A stretch of DNA of 64,000 nt from SYFY01 sp041752315 (GTDB lineage: Bacteria; Pseudomonadota; Gammaproteobacteria; Pseudomonadales; Azotimanducaceae), in contig JBGSHJ010000071.1 of the NCBI GenBank assembly GCA_041752315.1, forward strand, positions 1 to 64,000. The letters run 5' to 3'. The position numbers and the translations under genes were made by a program. Of the stretch, positions 8,447 through 17,729 are shown one piece after another (the stretch's first letter is position 1; each line of letters begins with the position of its first letter). The notes below the pieces were generated by a model. That model was not told where the DNA came from, made no database searches, and was given only the letters and a program-made list of their open reading frames with translations.

Positions 8447-8719
8447 TCAATGCCTCTTGACGCTGATGGCATTGCGTACTCCGAACGCCGTCACCGCGAA
8501 TGCAACGGGCCGGAACTGCATCGGAGGAATCTGCGAAGGTGCCGACTGCGGATTGCCTTCTCCGGAGAATCGAAATTCAGGCGCCAGTCCAACCAGGGAA
8601 AAGCCGCCACCAATTTTGTGAGTGTGGGAAGTTTCAATCAGTTTCATGCCGTCTGCTCCGTTTGGGATACCGGCATATTGCCGCTTGCTCGGGTCGGTGA
8701 AGTACAGTGATTGTCCCAC
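8447..8719 (-). CDS. Small hypothetical protein
   Basis: 90 residues from a GTG at 8719. The N-terminus reads GQSLYFTDPSKRQYAGIPNG, and the rest has no motif I recognise. It is the only plausible coding frame in the 390-base gap between the methyltransferase and the epoxide-hydrolase-like gene. The composition (Gly, Phe and Pro spread through the chain) is protein-like rather than shadow-like. No good ribosome binding site is obvious, so it may not be real. Confidence 0.35.
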   Translation of the reverse strand: MGQSLYFTDPSKRQYAGIPNGADGMKLIETSHTHKIGGGFSLVGLAPEFRFSGEGNPQSAPSQIPPMQFRPVAFAVTAFGVRNAISVKRH

Positions 8720-8774
8720 CAGAGCGCAGGTCAGTTATGATCCCGGCCGTCAGCATCTACGGAAAACCAGACTC

Positions 8775-9707
8775 ATGACCTTCCCTGCACCAACACTGAT
8801 CCCCGTCAACGGCATCGAACTCGAAGTCTTTTCTGCCGGTAGCGGCAAGCCCGTCGTGCTTTGTCATGGCTGGCCGGAACATGCATTTTCCTGGCGACAT
8901 CAGATCGAACCACTGGCGAACGCCGGCTACCATGTCATCGCACCCAATCAGCGCGGTTATGGCAACAGCACTGCCCCCGCGTCAGTCACCGACTACGACA
9001 TCGAGCACCTGTGTGGCGACCTGGTCGGCTTGCTGGATCATTACGGCTACAAAAAGGCGGCCTTTGTTGGCCATGACTGGGGCGCCATCGTGGTCTGGGC
9101 GATGTCGGTACTGCATCCGGATCGTGTTGAAGCCGTCATCAACCTGAGCGTTCCGTACCTGCAACGGGGCACCGCGGATTGGGTTTCCGTCTGGGAAAAA
9201 CACCTTGGTGCGGACTTCTACATCGTGCATTTCAATCGACAACCCGGTGTCGCCGATGCAGCATTCGGCGCCAACACCCGCCAGTTCCTGCGCAACCTGT
9301 ACCGAACCAATCAATGGCAACACCCTGCCACTGATCTGGGGACTGGCATGCCAATGATCCGCATAGCCGAACGAAGCAGCCTGCCAGGGGATCCACTGAT
9401 GAGCGAAGAGGAACTGGATGTCTTCGTGGCGGGCTTCGAGAGAAACTCGTTCACACCAGGCATCAACTGGTACCGCAATTTCACGCGCAACTGGGAAATA
9501 CTCGGCCGGGTGGAAGAACGTGTGCGGCAACCTTCGCTGATGATCCACGGTCAATACGACATGGTACGAAAGTCAGACACGCTGCCCCAGGTGGTTGCAG
9601 ATCTCGAAGTGGTCACTCTCGCCTGCGGACACTGGATTCAACAGGAGCGGCCACTGGAGACCAATGCGGCGATGCTGGAGTGGCTGGGGCGTCGTTACCC
9701 TGCGTGA
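8775..9707 (+). CDS. Alpha/beta hydrolase, epoxide hydrolase-like
   Basis: 310 residues from the ATG at 8775; the longer frame from 8622 has no fold upstream. The fold shows the oxyanion HGWPE motif, then NQRGYG, the nucleophile elbow GHDWGA with an Asp nucleophile, LSVPY, and a late catalytic His in ACGHWIQQERP. An Asp nucleophile with HGWPE is typical of epoxide hydrolases and related dehalogenases, which form an alkyl-enzyme ester. The cap region is rich in aromatic residues (YRTNQW, NWYRNF). No partner gene clarifies the substrate. Confidence 0.85.
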   Translation: MTFPAPTLIPVNGIELEVFSAGSGKPVVLCHGWPEHAFSWRHQIEPLANAGYHVIAPNQRGYGNSTAPASVTDYDIEHLCGDLVGLLDHYGYKKAAFVGHDWGAIVVWAMSVLHPDRVEAVINLSVPYLQRGTADWVSVWEKHLGADFYIVHFNRQPGVADAAFGANTRQFLRNLYRTNQWQHPATDLGTGMPMIRIAERSSLPGDPLMSEEELDVFVAGFERNSFTPGINWYRNFTRNWEILGRVEERVRQPSLMIHGQYDMVRKSDTLPQVVADLEVVTLACGHWIQQERPLETNAAMLEWLGRRYPA

Positions 9708-9780
9708 GCCGGTTTGTCAGGCTGGATCGGTCCGCGTGACCTGGAGCATATCGACAGATTCCTGCCGGTACGTTGACAGG

Positions 9781-10203
9781 TCATCGCCAGGCCATGAAGT
9801 GGCCTGTTGACTCGGCGAGCACCACTTCATCTGCAACCCGGACAACCTTGCCTTCCATGATGGCCAGTCGTCCCTTCTGCTTGATGCAACGCCCTTCCAG
9901 ACGCACAGGGGTACCAATGGCAAGCTGTTCCCGGTAACGCACTTCAGCCTTCGCGGTGAAGCAGTTGGTTCCCTTGATGAACCACCAGTTGGCCATCACA
10001 TCGTCGAGCAATGAAAACACGATGCCGCCATGGGTTACGCCGGGATAGCCCATGTGGCGCTCATCGGGAGTGAACTCTCCGAGGCAGACGTCATTTTCCA
10101 TCCGGAAATGCGCATGCAGACCTATCGGGTTCTTTTCACCACAGACAAAACAATGGTGGGCATTGCTGCGGCTGACGATCGGTGAATCGCTGAATTCGGA
10201 AAT
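9781..10203 (-). CDS. PaaI-type hotdog thioesterase, start likely non-ATG
   Basis: The only ATG in frame is at 10101 and gives 106 residues. Directly upstream the same frame encodes NAHHCFVCGEKNPIGLHAHFR, the conserved N-terminus of this thioesterase family (HCFVCGxxNPxGLH), so the protein must begin earlier. The frame is closed by TAA at 10228-10230, the stop of the preceding gene. Between them no ATG, GTG or TTG occurs; the candidates are ATT at 10203 and ATC at 10206, giving about 140 residues. The hotdog active-site stretch THGGIVFSLLDDVMANWW is intact. The family hydrolyses acyl-CoA thioesters. Translation may depend on coupling to the upstream lipoprotein gene. Confidence 0.75.
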   Translation of the reverse strand: MSEFSDSPIVSRSNAHHCFVCGEKNPIGLHAHFRMENDVCLGEFTPDERHMGYPGVTHGGIVFSLLDDVMANWWFIKGTNCFTAKAEVRYREQLAIGTPVRLEGRCIKQKGRLAIMEGKVVRVADEVVLAESTGHFMAWR

Positions 10204-10227
10204 GATGAACCCCGGTCTGTCGCAGGC

Positions 10228-10605
10228 TTAGGGACGGACAGGTTGGCATAACACATCGACAAGTGGAATGGACTGGCCAGTACGCACACGCAGCAGCAGG
10301 CAGTGGCCATCCAGAGTCTGGAGCCGGAACTGTTCCGGGCGTCCGGGCATTCTGGCCTGTGTGTCTGGCTTCCCGAAGCCGGCAAAGGCACCCGGCTCGA
10401 GCGTCAGCAGGCTGTCGCTGCCAAACGCGTCCCTGGCAAGGTTGATCCTGGGCACACCAATGGCTTCCTGCATCGCCGTCTGGACACGGGCCCTGGCGAC
10501 AACATCATCCTCTCCCAGTCGGGCGTCCACGGGTTTTTCAGTGACAGCCTGACAGCCGCCATGCAGCGCAAGGACCAGCATCAGGGTCCGCAAACGACGA
10601 ATCAC
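10228..10605 (-). CDS. Small exported protein, probable lipoprotein
   Basis: 125 residues with a short basic N-terminus and hydrophobic segment (RRLRTLMLVLALHGGC) whose Cys could be lipidated, although HGGC is not a perfect lipobox. The mature part contains ARVQTAMQEAIGVPRINLARDAF and ends with FRLQTLDGHCLLLRVR and LCQPVRP. I do not recognise a family. The start overlaps the S41 protease stop by four bases (ATGA), so it is likely translated with the protease and may act with it in the envelope. Confidence 0.65.
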   Translation of the reverse strand: MIRRLRTLMLVLALHGGCQAVTEKPVDARLGEDDVVARARVQTAMQEAIGVPRINLARDAFGSDSLLTLEPGAFAGFGKPDTQARMPGRPEQFRLQTLDGHCLLLRVRTGQSIPLVDVLCQPVRP

Positions 10606-12164
10606 TCTCGCAACACCGCGCCCGGGAACGGTGGTTCGACCAGTAGCTGCCCATCGTCCCGTGCTTCGTATTGACCAGGCTTGTCGATCGCGATTCCATC
10701 GGGATCTTCCATGGCCTGCAGTCCAACCGGACAGCTCCCCGTAGCAGCCCAGGTCAACGCCGTCGAGAGAAGCCGTTCATCGGGATCCCCAAGTTCCCTG
10801 GAAAAATCATCACTGACGCGACAGCCGGCCGTCTGCACAGCCCCTGCGGTCTGGCCGAATCCATCCGGATAGTCCCCAAAGCCAAGCGCGTTCACACCTT
10901 GAAACTGGATGGAAAAATACGTCGTCCCACAATTGTCCGTGGCATAGAACCCAAACGGTTTACCACAGGTCGTGTCACCGATCTGAATCACTTCCACTGC
11001 AGCACCCCGAAGACCATTGATGATCGATTCACTGGCCGAACAGGTGCGCGCGGTGGTCAACAGAAACACGCGAGGCAGATCGAGCGCCGGCAGCAACACT
11101 CCTTCCGGGCCTGAAAAACCCTGCGTCGTTTCATGAAAACGATCGGGTTGAAGTTGTGCACCGGTCACGGGATTCGTGACCGGATGCTTGTCATTGAACC
11201 GGATCTCCTCGAAGACCTTGTCCCTGGCATTGGCGCCCGCAACCATGAAGGCCGTTTCGTTGGCAATGTCGAGAAAGCCACCACCGTTGTAGCGAAGATC
11301 CAGCACCAGATCGTCAATGTTCTGTGCTGCAAGGAAACGAAACGCATCAACCAGCTGGGCTTCGGCTGTGGCAATGTGGCTGTTGAAGTGCAGGTAACCC
11401 ACATCACTTCCCGACACATTCAGCACCTTGACGTTGTCGACGGGATCCACGGTGACCTCGGCTGATACAAGCGTGACGCCCCGCACCACCGTTTCGCCTG
11501 GAAGAATGACCTCGAAACCATGCGTTTCGCCTTCTCCATCGGGAAACAGCCCACCATTGAGCGTGTCGACATCCGAAGTGTCGGCAACGCTGGCGCCGTC
11601 GACCGAGGTGATGCGTGTCCCGCGTACCAGGCCTGCCAACGCAGCGGGGCCGCCTGCTGAAATGAACGCCACGCGCACTTCGCGGGGCGGGAGATTCGAG
11701 GTGATGACAAACTTCGCACCGTATCCCGCTTCGATTCCAGACTGGGACAGCGCCTCGTACTCGGCCGTGGGAATGGTGAAGTGGAATCGGTCCCTGGCTG
11801 AGCCTGAGCCGGTCAGTGCCGAGGTCTTCATGCGGTCGAAATAATCGGGCGTGGTAAAGCTGCGCGGGTTCTGGTCAGTGATTTCGTTGTACCAGAGATA
11901 AAGCTCGTTGCTCCAGGAACGCAGCCAGTTGTTCTCATCCGTGGTGGTGCCAGGACGGTCGGGAATGCCGGAGCCGGAACGTGGAGCTGCACACAGGTTC
12001 TTGAACTGGGAGGAGGGCTGAAACTGGCCCGCATCAAAACCGGCGGGCGCTGGTGCGGCAGCCGGTGGCACACTGCCGCCACCACCTCCACCGCCGCAGG
12101 CAACCAGTGCGCCGATCAGCGCGGAGGTAACACCTGTCCGGAAGGCGCGCGCCAGGTTGTCCAT
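10602..12164 (-). CDS. S41 family (C-terminal processing-like) serine protease, lipoprotein
   Basis: 520 residues from the ATG at 12164, with AAGGAAGGGG upstream; an earlier ATG at 12188 is less well placed. The signal segment ends in ALVACGGGGGGG, a lipobox plus Gly linker. A PDZ-like region covers SNLPPREVRVAFISAGGPAALAGL and RGTRITSVDGASV. The peptidase core has DLVLDLRYNGGG and TARTCSASESIINGL, where Ser near residue 376 is the expected nucleophile. The protein should be outer-membrane or periplasmic. The small lipoprotein gene follows with a four-base overlap. Confidence 0.85.
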   Translation of the reverse strand: MDNLARAFRTGVTSALIGALVACGGGGGGGSVPPAAAPAPAGFDAGQFQPSSQFKNLCAAPRSGSGIPDRPGTTTDENNWLRSWSNELYLWYNEITDQNPRSFTTPDYFDRMKTSALTGSGSARDRFHFTIPTAEYEALSQSGIEAGYGAKFVITSNLPPREVRVAFISAGGPAALAGLVRGTRITSVDGASVADTSDVDTLNGGLFPDGEGETHGFEVILPGETVVRGVTLVSAEVTVDPVDNVKVLNVSGSDVGYLHFNSHIATAEAQLVDAFRFLAAQNIDDLVLDLRYNGGGFLDIANETAFMVAGANARDKVFEEIRFNDKHPVTNPVTGAQLQPDRFHETTQGFSGPEGVLLPALDLPRVFLLTTARTCSASESIINGLRGAAVEVIQIGDTTCGKPFGFYATDNCGTTYFSIQFQGVNALGFGDYPDGFGQTAGAVQTAGCRVSDDFSRELGDPDERLLSTALTWAATGSCPVGLQAMEDPDGIAIDKPGQYEARDDGQLLVEPPFPGAVLRE

Positions 12165-12389
12165 GATCACATCCCCTTCCTTGACCATTTTTCAACCGGT
12201 TCAGACACACCACCGGCTGGACGGCTGCAAACTTCCGTTTTGTGCGCCGCAAAATCTACACCAGCCTTCAGGTTGATGAAACTCGGCATGATCGATGCTC
12301 CGGACTTGCTGGAAGACTCCACTCGCAGAGGCGAACCCTCGTTCAGGCGGTTATGATGCACGGTATCTGAGACCGCTTCGGATAGCTGT

Positions 12390-12995
12390 TTGTTCCAATT
12401 ACCCGATATTCGTGATCGCTTGCTGGTACACAGTGCGACCTTGGTCACACCGGCGGTGACCACCCGCCAGGCAGCGGTGGCCATCGTGTTGCGGGAACAT
12501 CACGGTCATCCCGAGGTTCTGTTCATCCAGCGTGCGCAGCGTGATGGTGATCCCTGGTCCGGACATATGGCGTTTCCAGGTGGACATCGGGACCCGATCG
12601 ATCCGGGGCTGCGGGAAGCCGCAATGCGCGAAACCCTGGAAGAAATTTCCCTCGACCTCACCCCCGCCCGCTATCTGGGTGCGTTGAATGAAGAGCGGGC
12701 CCAACCCCGTGGACGCGTGCTCGATATGCTGATCGCGCCACACGTGTTCGAAATCTCCGGCGATCCGGTGTTTGCACCAAACTACGAGGTAGCCGACGTC
12801 GTGTGGGCACCCTTGTCAGCAATGGCGCGCAATGAACTGCACGACACCGAAGCAAGACCCATCCAGGGAGAACTGACTGTCTTCAACGGGTATCGATTGC
12901 AGGGTGGACACTTTGTCTGGGGACTGACCTACCGGATCCTCAAGTCGTTTTTCACAACACTGGACCCACGTTGGCAGGGGCCACCGGAACGCTGA
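12390..12995 (+). CDS. Nudix hydrolase, CoA pyrophosphatase-like
   Basis: 201 residues from a TTG at 12390. The Nudix box is visible as GGHRDP...LREAAMRETLEEISL, with the expected RExxEE core. The glycine that usually follows EE-I is replaced by Ser. The preceding FIQRAQRDGDPWSGHMAFPGG is typical of CoA/NADH pyrophosphatases (YeaB/NudL type), which cleave CoA to phosphopantetheine and 3',5'-ADP. The gene converges on the Hsp70 gene, with only 14 bases between stops. It is transcribed away from the S41 protease gene, across a roughly 200-base shared upstream region. Confidence 0.85.
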   Translation: MFQLPDIRDRLLVHSATLVTPAVTTRQAAVAIVLREHHGHPEVLFIQRAQRDGDPWSGHMAFPGGHRDPIDPGLREAAMRETLEEISLDLTPARYLGALNEERAQPRGRVLDMLIAPHVFEISGDPVFAPNYEVADVVWAPLSAMARNELHDTEARPIQGELTVFNGYRLQGGHFVWGLTYRILKSFFTTLDPRWQGPPER

Positions 12996-13009
12996 CGGCC
13001 CACAGGACA

Positions 13010-14407
13010 TCACTGCGAAAACGTCAGCCCCTTGTAGTTGGCAATCGCCAGGCCGGCGGCCACGCTGGTAAATGGATCGTGCAGGTCCACACGACCTGGA
13101 AACCTCTGTTCAAGGATGCGCGTCACCGCCGGAATCAGGCTCGAGCCTCCCGTCCGGAGCACCACGTCTATCTGATCGTAACGCAGTCCTGCACGCGTTA
13201 CCGTTTCATCAACAACCTGTTCCACCTGCTTCAGCTGTTCCACGATCATTTCTTCAAACGCGCTTCGGGTCACCTTGAGTTCGATGTCGAGTTCAGGGAT
13301 ATCCAGTATCGCTTCGGTCTGTTCTGACAGCGCAGCCTTCAGATCCTTGAGCCTGGCAAACAGGGAATAACTGAGATTGTTCTTGATGATCTCCCGCAGA
13401 CGACGGAATTTCTGCGCTGCAGGCCCACCCTGTGCGATGCAGTCCATGACCGGCGTGGTGTAACGGTTCTGGTTCAATGTATATGTCACTGCCCAGTTCA
13501 CGAGCAGGTCTTCGTAGTCCTCGAACGGAAATCGGGTTTCGATTTCACGGTCCATTCCCCGTCGACGCCACATCTCGCCCTTGCCAAGCAGCGGAAACAG
13601 CAGTTCCCTGAAGAGAATCTGGTCGATGTGATCCCCCCCCAGTCCGACACCGTGGGTGGTGATCACGTCAAAACCATCTGCCTTGCGACGCAGCACACAC
13701 AGATCCAGCGTGCCGCCACCAAAATCAACCGTCAGCAGGGTTTCACCCTTGAACGAGCCCGTTTGCAGATAGCTCACTGCCGCTGCAATCGGCTCGGGAT
13801 AAAACGACTGCTGCTGCACACCGGCATACTTGTAGGCCTCTGACAAACGAGACAACGCCAGCTGGTTGCGATAGTTGTCGCGGCCTTCAAAGTTGACCGG
13901 GTGGCCCAGATGCGCACTGCCAACCGGCCCACAGCGGGCATCGATACTCTTGCGAATGCGCAGAAGGATAGGCGTGATCAACGCCACCAGCCGGAACGGA
14001 TGATCAAACACCAGCAGCCGACGTACCCGCTCGTCACCGAGCAACCTCTTCGTTCCACGAAACAGCCTGCCGGGCAATCCACTGTCCGTCAGCGGCTGTC
14101 CGTAGAATTTCTGCGTGACGGTTTCGACAGGCACTGGATTTTCTTCGTCGTCATGTTCAACAAACTGGCTCGACTCGGAAATGATCTCCGGCACCAGTTC
14201 AACGGTACGACCCGTGTTTTCCTCGATGTATCGATCGATCGCAAGTCGACCGGTATCGGTCTGCAGGTGCGCATCGATGTAGGTTGCCGACGGCATGATC
14301 GAGGCATCCCGCTCAAGCTGTACAAGCTCGAGCTTTTCTCCATCAAAAATGGCTGCGGCCGAATTTGTCGTACCAAAATCGATGCCAATACCAAGACGCT
14401 TGACCAT
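13010..14407 (-). CDS. Hsp70-family protein, YegD-like
   Basis: 465 residues from the ATG at 14407, where GIDFGTTNSAAAIFDG (phosphate-1 loop) begins; the open frame extends 35 codons further but adds no fold. LTVDFGGGTLDLCVLRRK is phosphate-2 and LRTGGSSLIPAV the adenosine motif. The protein is shorter than DnaK and lacks the usual substrate-binding and lid regions, as in the YegD group of Hsp70-like ATPases, whose clients are not known. The PPOX-fold gene lies seven bases upstream on the same strand. Confidence 0.85.
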   Translation of the reverse strand: MVKRLGIGIDFGTTNSAAAIFDGEKLELVQLERDASIMPSATYIDAHLQTDTGRLAIDRYIEENTGRTVELVPEIISESSQFVEHDDEENPVPVETVTQKFYGQPLTDSGLPGRLFRGTKRLLGDERVRRLLVFDHPFRLVALITPILLRIRKSIDARCGPVGSAHLGHPVNFEGRDNYRNQLALSRLSEAYKYAGVQQQSFYPEPIAAAVSYLQTGSFKGETLLTVDFGGGTLDLCVLRRKADGFDVITTHGVGLGGDHIDQILFRELLFPLLGKGEMWRRRGMDREIETRFPFEDYEDLLVNWAVTYTLNQNRYTTPVMDCIAQGGPAAQKFRRLREIIKNNLSYSLFARLKDLKAALSEQTEAILDIPELDIELKVTRSAFEEMIVEQLKQVEQVVDETVTRAGLRYDQIDVVLRTGGSSLIPAVTRILEQRFPGRVDLHDPFTSVAAGLAIANYKGLTFSQ

Positions 14408-14414
14408 GGCTCGA

Positions 14415-14816
14415 TTATTCCGTCCGGCCTGACTGGACCACTGGGGGGATGAGCTTGAACTGGATATACGCCCGCTTGTCAAAGCGTCCCCCGAGTTTTG
14501 AACCAAGATCAAACAGGACCATCACAACCCCATACTTCGATCGCAGTGCACGAAGAGCCACGTCGATGTCCTGCCGCTCGGTCAGTACGGTCGCACTCGC
14601 GGGCACATACTCTCCCTGTGGGTTGCCACGAACATCACACCGTGCTACCTCTGCACGTGCATTGTTCCGAATACGTTTGATCTTTCCGGAGTCCTGGGCA
14701 CTGAACGCAAAAAAACGATTCTCGCCAGCCGCAAACCAGATCGCCGTCGCCACAGCCCGGCCATCCCTGCGGAAGGTCTTCAGCGAACAGTAACGGGCTT
14801 GATCAAGATCGGACAT
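14415..14816 (-). CDS. PPOX-class (pyridoxamine 5'-phosphate oxidase-like) flavin/F420-binding protein
   Basis: 133 residues. The split beta-barrel pattern appears as CSLKTFRRDGRAVATAIWF, then RFFAFSAQDSGKIKRIRNN, then EVARCDVRGNPQG, a layout typical of PPOX-class proteins annotated as F420-dependent. The C-terminus ends in a strand with YIQFKLIPP. The cofactor (FMN, F420 or heme) cannot be decided. It is probably co-transcribed with the downstream Hsp70-like gene. Confidence 0.75.
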   Translation of the reverse strand: MSDLDQARYCSLKTFRRDGRAVATAIWFAAGENRFFAFSAQDSGKIKRIRNNARAEVARCDVRGNPQGEYVPASATVLTERQDIDVALRALRSKYGVVMVLFDLGSKLGGRFDKRAYIQFKLIPPVVQSGRTE

Positions 14817-14914
14817 GGCGAGGCGGTGCCTTGGAAAACGGGGCGCGAGTTTAGCAGGCCCGGATCAGAATTCGTAAACCCCCCTTGGCCCTGCGCTCAT
14901 GCTTAAATCGGCAC

Positions 14915-15100
14915 ATGGGCGATGTCATCAAATTCAAGCGACCGAGTCTCAAGGAAAGGGCAAAGGGTGTGACCCTGTGCCGCAATGGTCATCACAAATG
15001 GGTCATCGACCAGCGCAAGCAGTTCGACGTGCAGTCCGGCAAGCTGGTCACGCTGCACCGCTGCCAGCGGTGCACCGCAACCAGGACCACCCTCGACTGA
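14915..15100 (+). CDS. Small conserved zinc-ribbon-like protein
   Basis: 61 residues from the ATG at 14915 (an upstream in-frame start at 14885 is possible). It reads MGDVIKFKRPSLKERAKG and then has C-RNGHHKW and a C-terminal RCQRCTATRT pair. The lone CxxC with an upstream Cys and HH suggests a small metal-binding fold. Similar short proteins opening with D-V-I-x-F-KRPS occur in gammaproteobacteria to my knowledge, with no known role. It converges with leuS, 16 bases apart. Confidence 0.65.
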   Translation: MGDVIKFKRPSLKERAKGVTLCRNGHHKWVIDQRKQFDVQSGKLVTLHRCQRCTATRTTLD

Positions 15101-15116
15101 GCACCGGGGCTCATGG

Positions 15117-17624
15117 TCAGCTGACGACGAAATTCACGAGCTTTTTTGGCACGACCACTTCCCGCCGTATCGTCTTGCCTTCCAGATGGCGCGCCACATT
15201 CGGCTCGGCACGGACAAACGCCAGCAGCGCCGCCTGGTCGATGCCAGCATCCACTTCAACGGAGGCCCGCATCTTGCCATTGACCTGCACTGCGACCGTG
15301 ATGGTGTCGAGCCTGAGTTTGTCTTCATCATGTTCCGGGAACGCCGCATTGCTGACGCTGTTCTGGTGACCAAGCTGCGCCCACAACTCTTCAGCGATGT
15401 GCGGCGCAAACGGGGCGAGGATGCGGACAAACGCATCGAACCACACGATGGGCACCCGCTCGGCGCGGGTGGCTTCATTGACAAACACCATCAGGTCCGA
15501 CACCGCGGTATTGAACTTGAGTGAATCGACGCTCTGGCGCACCCGCTTGATGGCACCATGCAGCGCCCGCTCCATGTCTGGTGCATCGACAACATCTTGC
15601 GTGAGCTTGTTTCCCTCGCTGACCAGACGCCAGACCCGGTCAAGAAAACGTCGACATCCGGCAACGCCTGCCGTCTCCCAGTCTCCACCATCTTCCAGCG
15701 GGCTCATGAAAACTTCATAAAGGCGCAGTGAATCGGCGCCGTACTCCCGGCACATGTCTTCCGGATTCACCACGTTTGATCTGGATTTCGACATCTTCTC
15801 CCGTCGGGTCTGCACCGCGGTCCCGTCCAGGGTGAACCACTCGCCTTCTCGCTCGACCACCTCTTCACGCGCGTAATACTTGCCCCGGGCATCGCGATAG
15901 GAAGTGCCGTGGATCATTCCCTGGTTGACAAGGCGCTGGAACGGCTCACGGGTTGAGACCAGGCCAAGGTCGTGCAGTGCGTGATGCCAGAATCTCGAGT
16001 AGAGCAGATGCAGTGTCGCGTGTTCCGCGCCACCCACGTACAGGTCCACCGGCATCCAGTATCGCTCTTCTTCCGGGTCCCACGCCGCCTGGTCGTTTTT
16101 CGGATCAATGAATCGCAGGTAGTACCAGCATGAACCAGCCCATTGCGGCATGGTGTTGGTTTCCCGCAGTGCGGGCCTGCCGGTTTCCGGATCAGTGGTC
16201 CTGAGCCAGTCCGTTGCCCGGGCGAGCGGTGGTTTGCCATCGCTGGTGGGGCGATAGTCATCCATGACGGGCAACGTCACCGGCAACTGGTCAAGTGGCA
16301 GCAGCCTGGTCTGGCCGTCCACATGAATGACGGGCACCGGTTCACCCCAGTAACGCTGCCGACTGAACAGCCAATCGCGCAATCGATAGTTGATGGTGCC
16401 TTCGCCATGGTTGCCGGTACGCAACCTCTCGATGGCGGCCCGCTTGGCAGCGGCGTTGTCCAGGCCATCGAGAAAGCCTGAATTGATGTGCGGACCGTCA
16501 CCGGTATAAGCGGCCTCCTGGACATTGCCGCCGGTCACGACCTCGATGACCGGCAAGCCGAACTTGCGAGCAAACGCATGGTCCCGCTCATCATGAGCAG
16601 GACAGGCGAACACCGCACCGGTACCGTAGTTTGCCAGCACGTAGTCGGCAATCCAGACGGGCACACGCTCTCCATTGATCGGGTTCACCGCGTAGGCACC
16701 GGTGAACACGCCGGTTTTTGGTGCGTCCGCGGCATCACTGGTTCGATCCCGGTCAGATCGCCTGCCAACGGCTTCGCGATAGCCAACAACAACATTCTGC
16801 TGCGCGGCAGTTGTGATGTCTGCCACCAGCGGATGTTCGGGTGCCAGTACGACATACGAACATCCAAAGAGCGTGTCGGGACGTGTGGTAAACACTTCGA
16901 TGTTCTGGTTTGAACCATCCACCGCAAAACGTACGAGTGCGCCTTCGCTGCGCCCAATCCAGTCCACCTGCATCTTCTTGATGCCTTCCGGCCAGTTCAC
17001 GTCCGGAAGGGTCGCCAGCAGCGATTCCGCATAATCGGTGATCTTGAGCATCCACTGCCGCATGTTGCAACGCTCCACGGGATCGCCGGTCTCGATATAA
17101 ACACCGTCCTTCACTTCCTCGTTGGCAAGCACCGTACCCAGCGCCGGACACCAGTTCACCGGCACCTCGGCTTCGAAGGCGAGGCCTTGCTCAAAGAGTC
17201 TGGCAAAAATCCACTGAGTCCATTTGTAGTACGCAGGGTCGGACGTGGCGAGTTCACGGTCCCAATCGTAGGACAGTCCAAGCATGGTCAGCTGGCGCTT
17301 GAACGTGGCAATGTTTCGCGACGTGACTTCCTGTGGCGATATGCCTTCCTTTACCGCCTGCCGTTCGCTTGGCAAGCCAAAGGAATCCCAGCCCATCGTG
17401 TGCAGCACGTTGTAGCCAAGCATGCGTCGCGCGCGGGCAACCACATCGGTTGCCACATATCCCTTGGGGTGGCCGACATGGAGCCCCACACCGCTGGGAT
17501 ACGGAAACATGTCGAGCACGTAATACTTCGGTCGTGTGCGGTCGCTCGGAGTGGCGAAAGTCCTGTTGGCTGCCCAGTAGGCCTGCCACTTGGCTTCGAG
17601 CGCACGGTGATCATAACCGGCCAT
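15117..17624 (-). CDS. leuS: Leucyl-tRNA synthetase, non-proteobacterial subtype
   Basis: 835 residues. The class I HIGH motif appears in FPYPSGVGLHVGHPKGY, and KMSKS in REKMSKSRSNVVNPED. The editing domain carries TTRPDTLFGCSYVVLAPEHP. The enzyme charges tRNA-Leu in the cytoplasm. The motif GLHVGHPxGY with MGWDSFGLPSE resembles Chlamydia/Bacteroidota-type LeuS rather than the gammaproteobacterial SGRLHMGHVRNY form. The usual gammaproteobacterial neighbours lptE and holA are absent. Transfer, or a second leuS copy, is possible. Confidence 0.93.
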   Translation of the reverse strand: MAGYDHRALEAKWQAYWAANRTFATPSDRTRPKYYVLDMFPYPSGVGLHVGHPKGYVATDVVARARRMLGYNVLHTMGWDSFGLPSERQAVKEGISPQEVTSRNIATFKRQLTMLGLSYDWDRELATSDPAYYKWTQWIFARLFEQGLAFEAEVPVNWCPALGTVLANEEVKDGVYIETGDPVERCNMRQWMLKITDYAESLLATLPDVNWPEGIKKMQVDWIGRSEGALVRFAVDGSNQNIEVFTTRPDTLFGCSYVVLAPEHPLVADITTAAQQNVVVGYREAVGRRSDRDRTSDAADAPKTGVFTGAYAVNPINGERVPVWIADYVLANYGTGAVFACPAHDERDHAFARKFGLPVIEVVTGGNVQEAAYTGDGPHINSGFLDGLDNAAAKRAAIERLRTGNHGEGTINYRLRDWLFSRQRYWGEPVPVIHVDGQTRLLPLDQLPVTLPVMDDYRPTSDGKPPLARATDWLRTTDPETGRPALRETNTMPQWAGSCWYYLRFIDPKNDQAAWDPEEERYWMPVDLYVGGAEHATLHLLYSRFWHHALHDLGLVSTREPFQRLVNQGMIHGTSYRDARGKYYAREEVVEREGEWFTLDGTAVQTRREKMSKSRSNVVNPEDMCREYGADSLRLYEVFMSPLEDGGDWETAGVAGCRRFLDRVWRLVSEGNKLTQDVVDAPDMERALHGAIKRVRQSVDSLKFNTAVSDLMVFVNEATRAERVPIVWFDAFVRILAPFAPHIAEELWAQLGHQNSVSNAAFPEHDEDKLRLDTITVAVQVNGKMRASVEVDAGIDQAALLAFVRAEPNVARHLEGKTIRREVVVPKKLVNFVVS

Positions 17625-17729
17625 GGAAACACTTCTGACTGATGCTGGAAGGGCGCGAAGTCTGCCTCATGCCCGGCCAGCCCGGCAAATTTTCAGGCCC
17701 GGTATTTCGAAAACGGGCGTCAGTCCTGC

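Noticed and set aside
7635..8621. 328-codon open frame on the plus strand
   Set aside because: Antisense to the methyltransferase with clear SAM motifs; composition (Cys, Arg, His rich) is that of a shadow frame.
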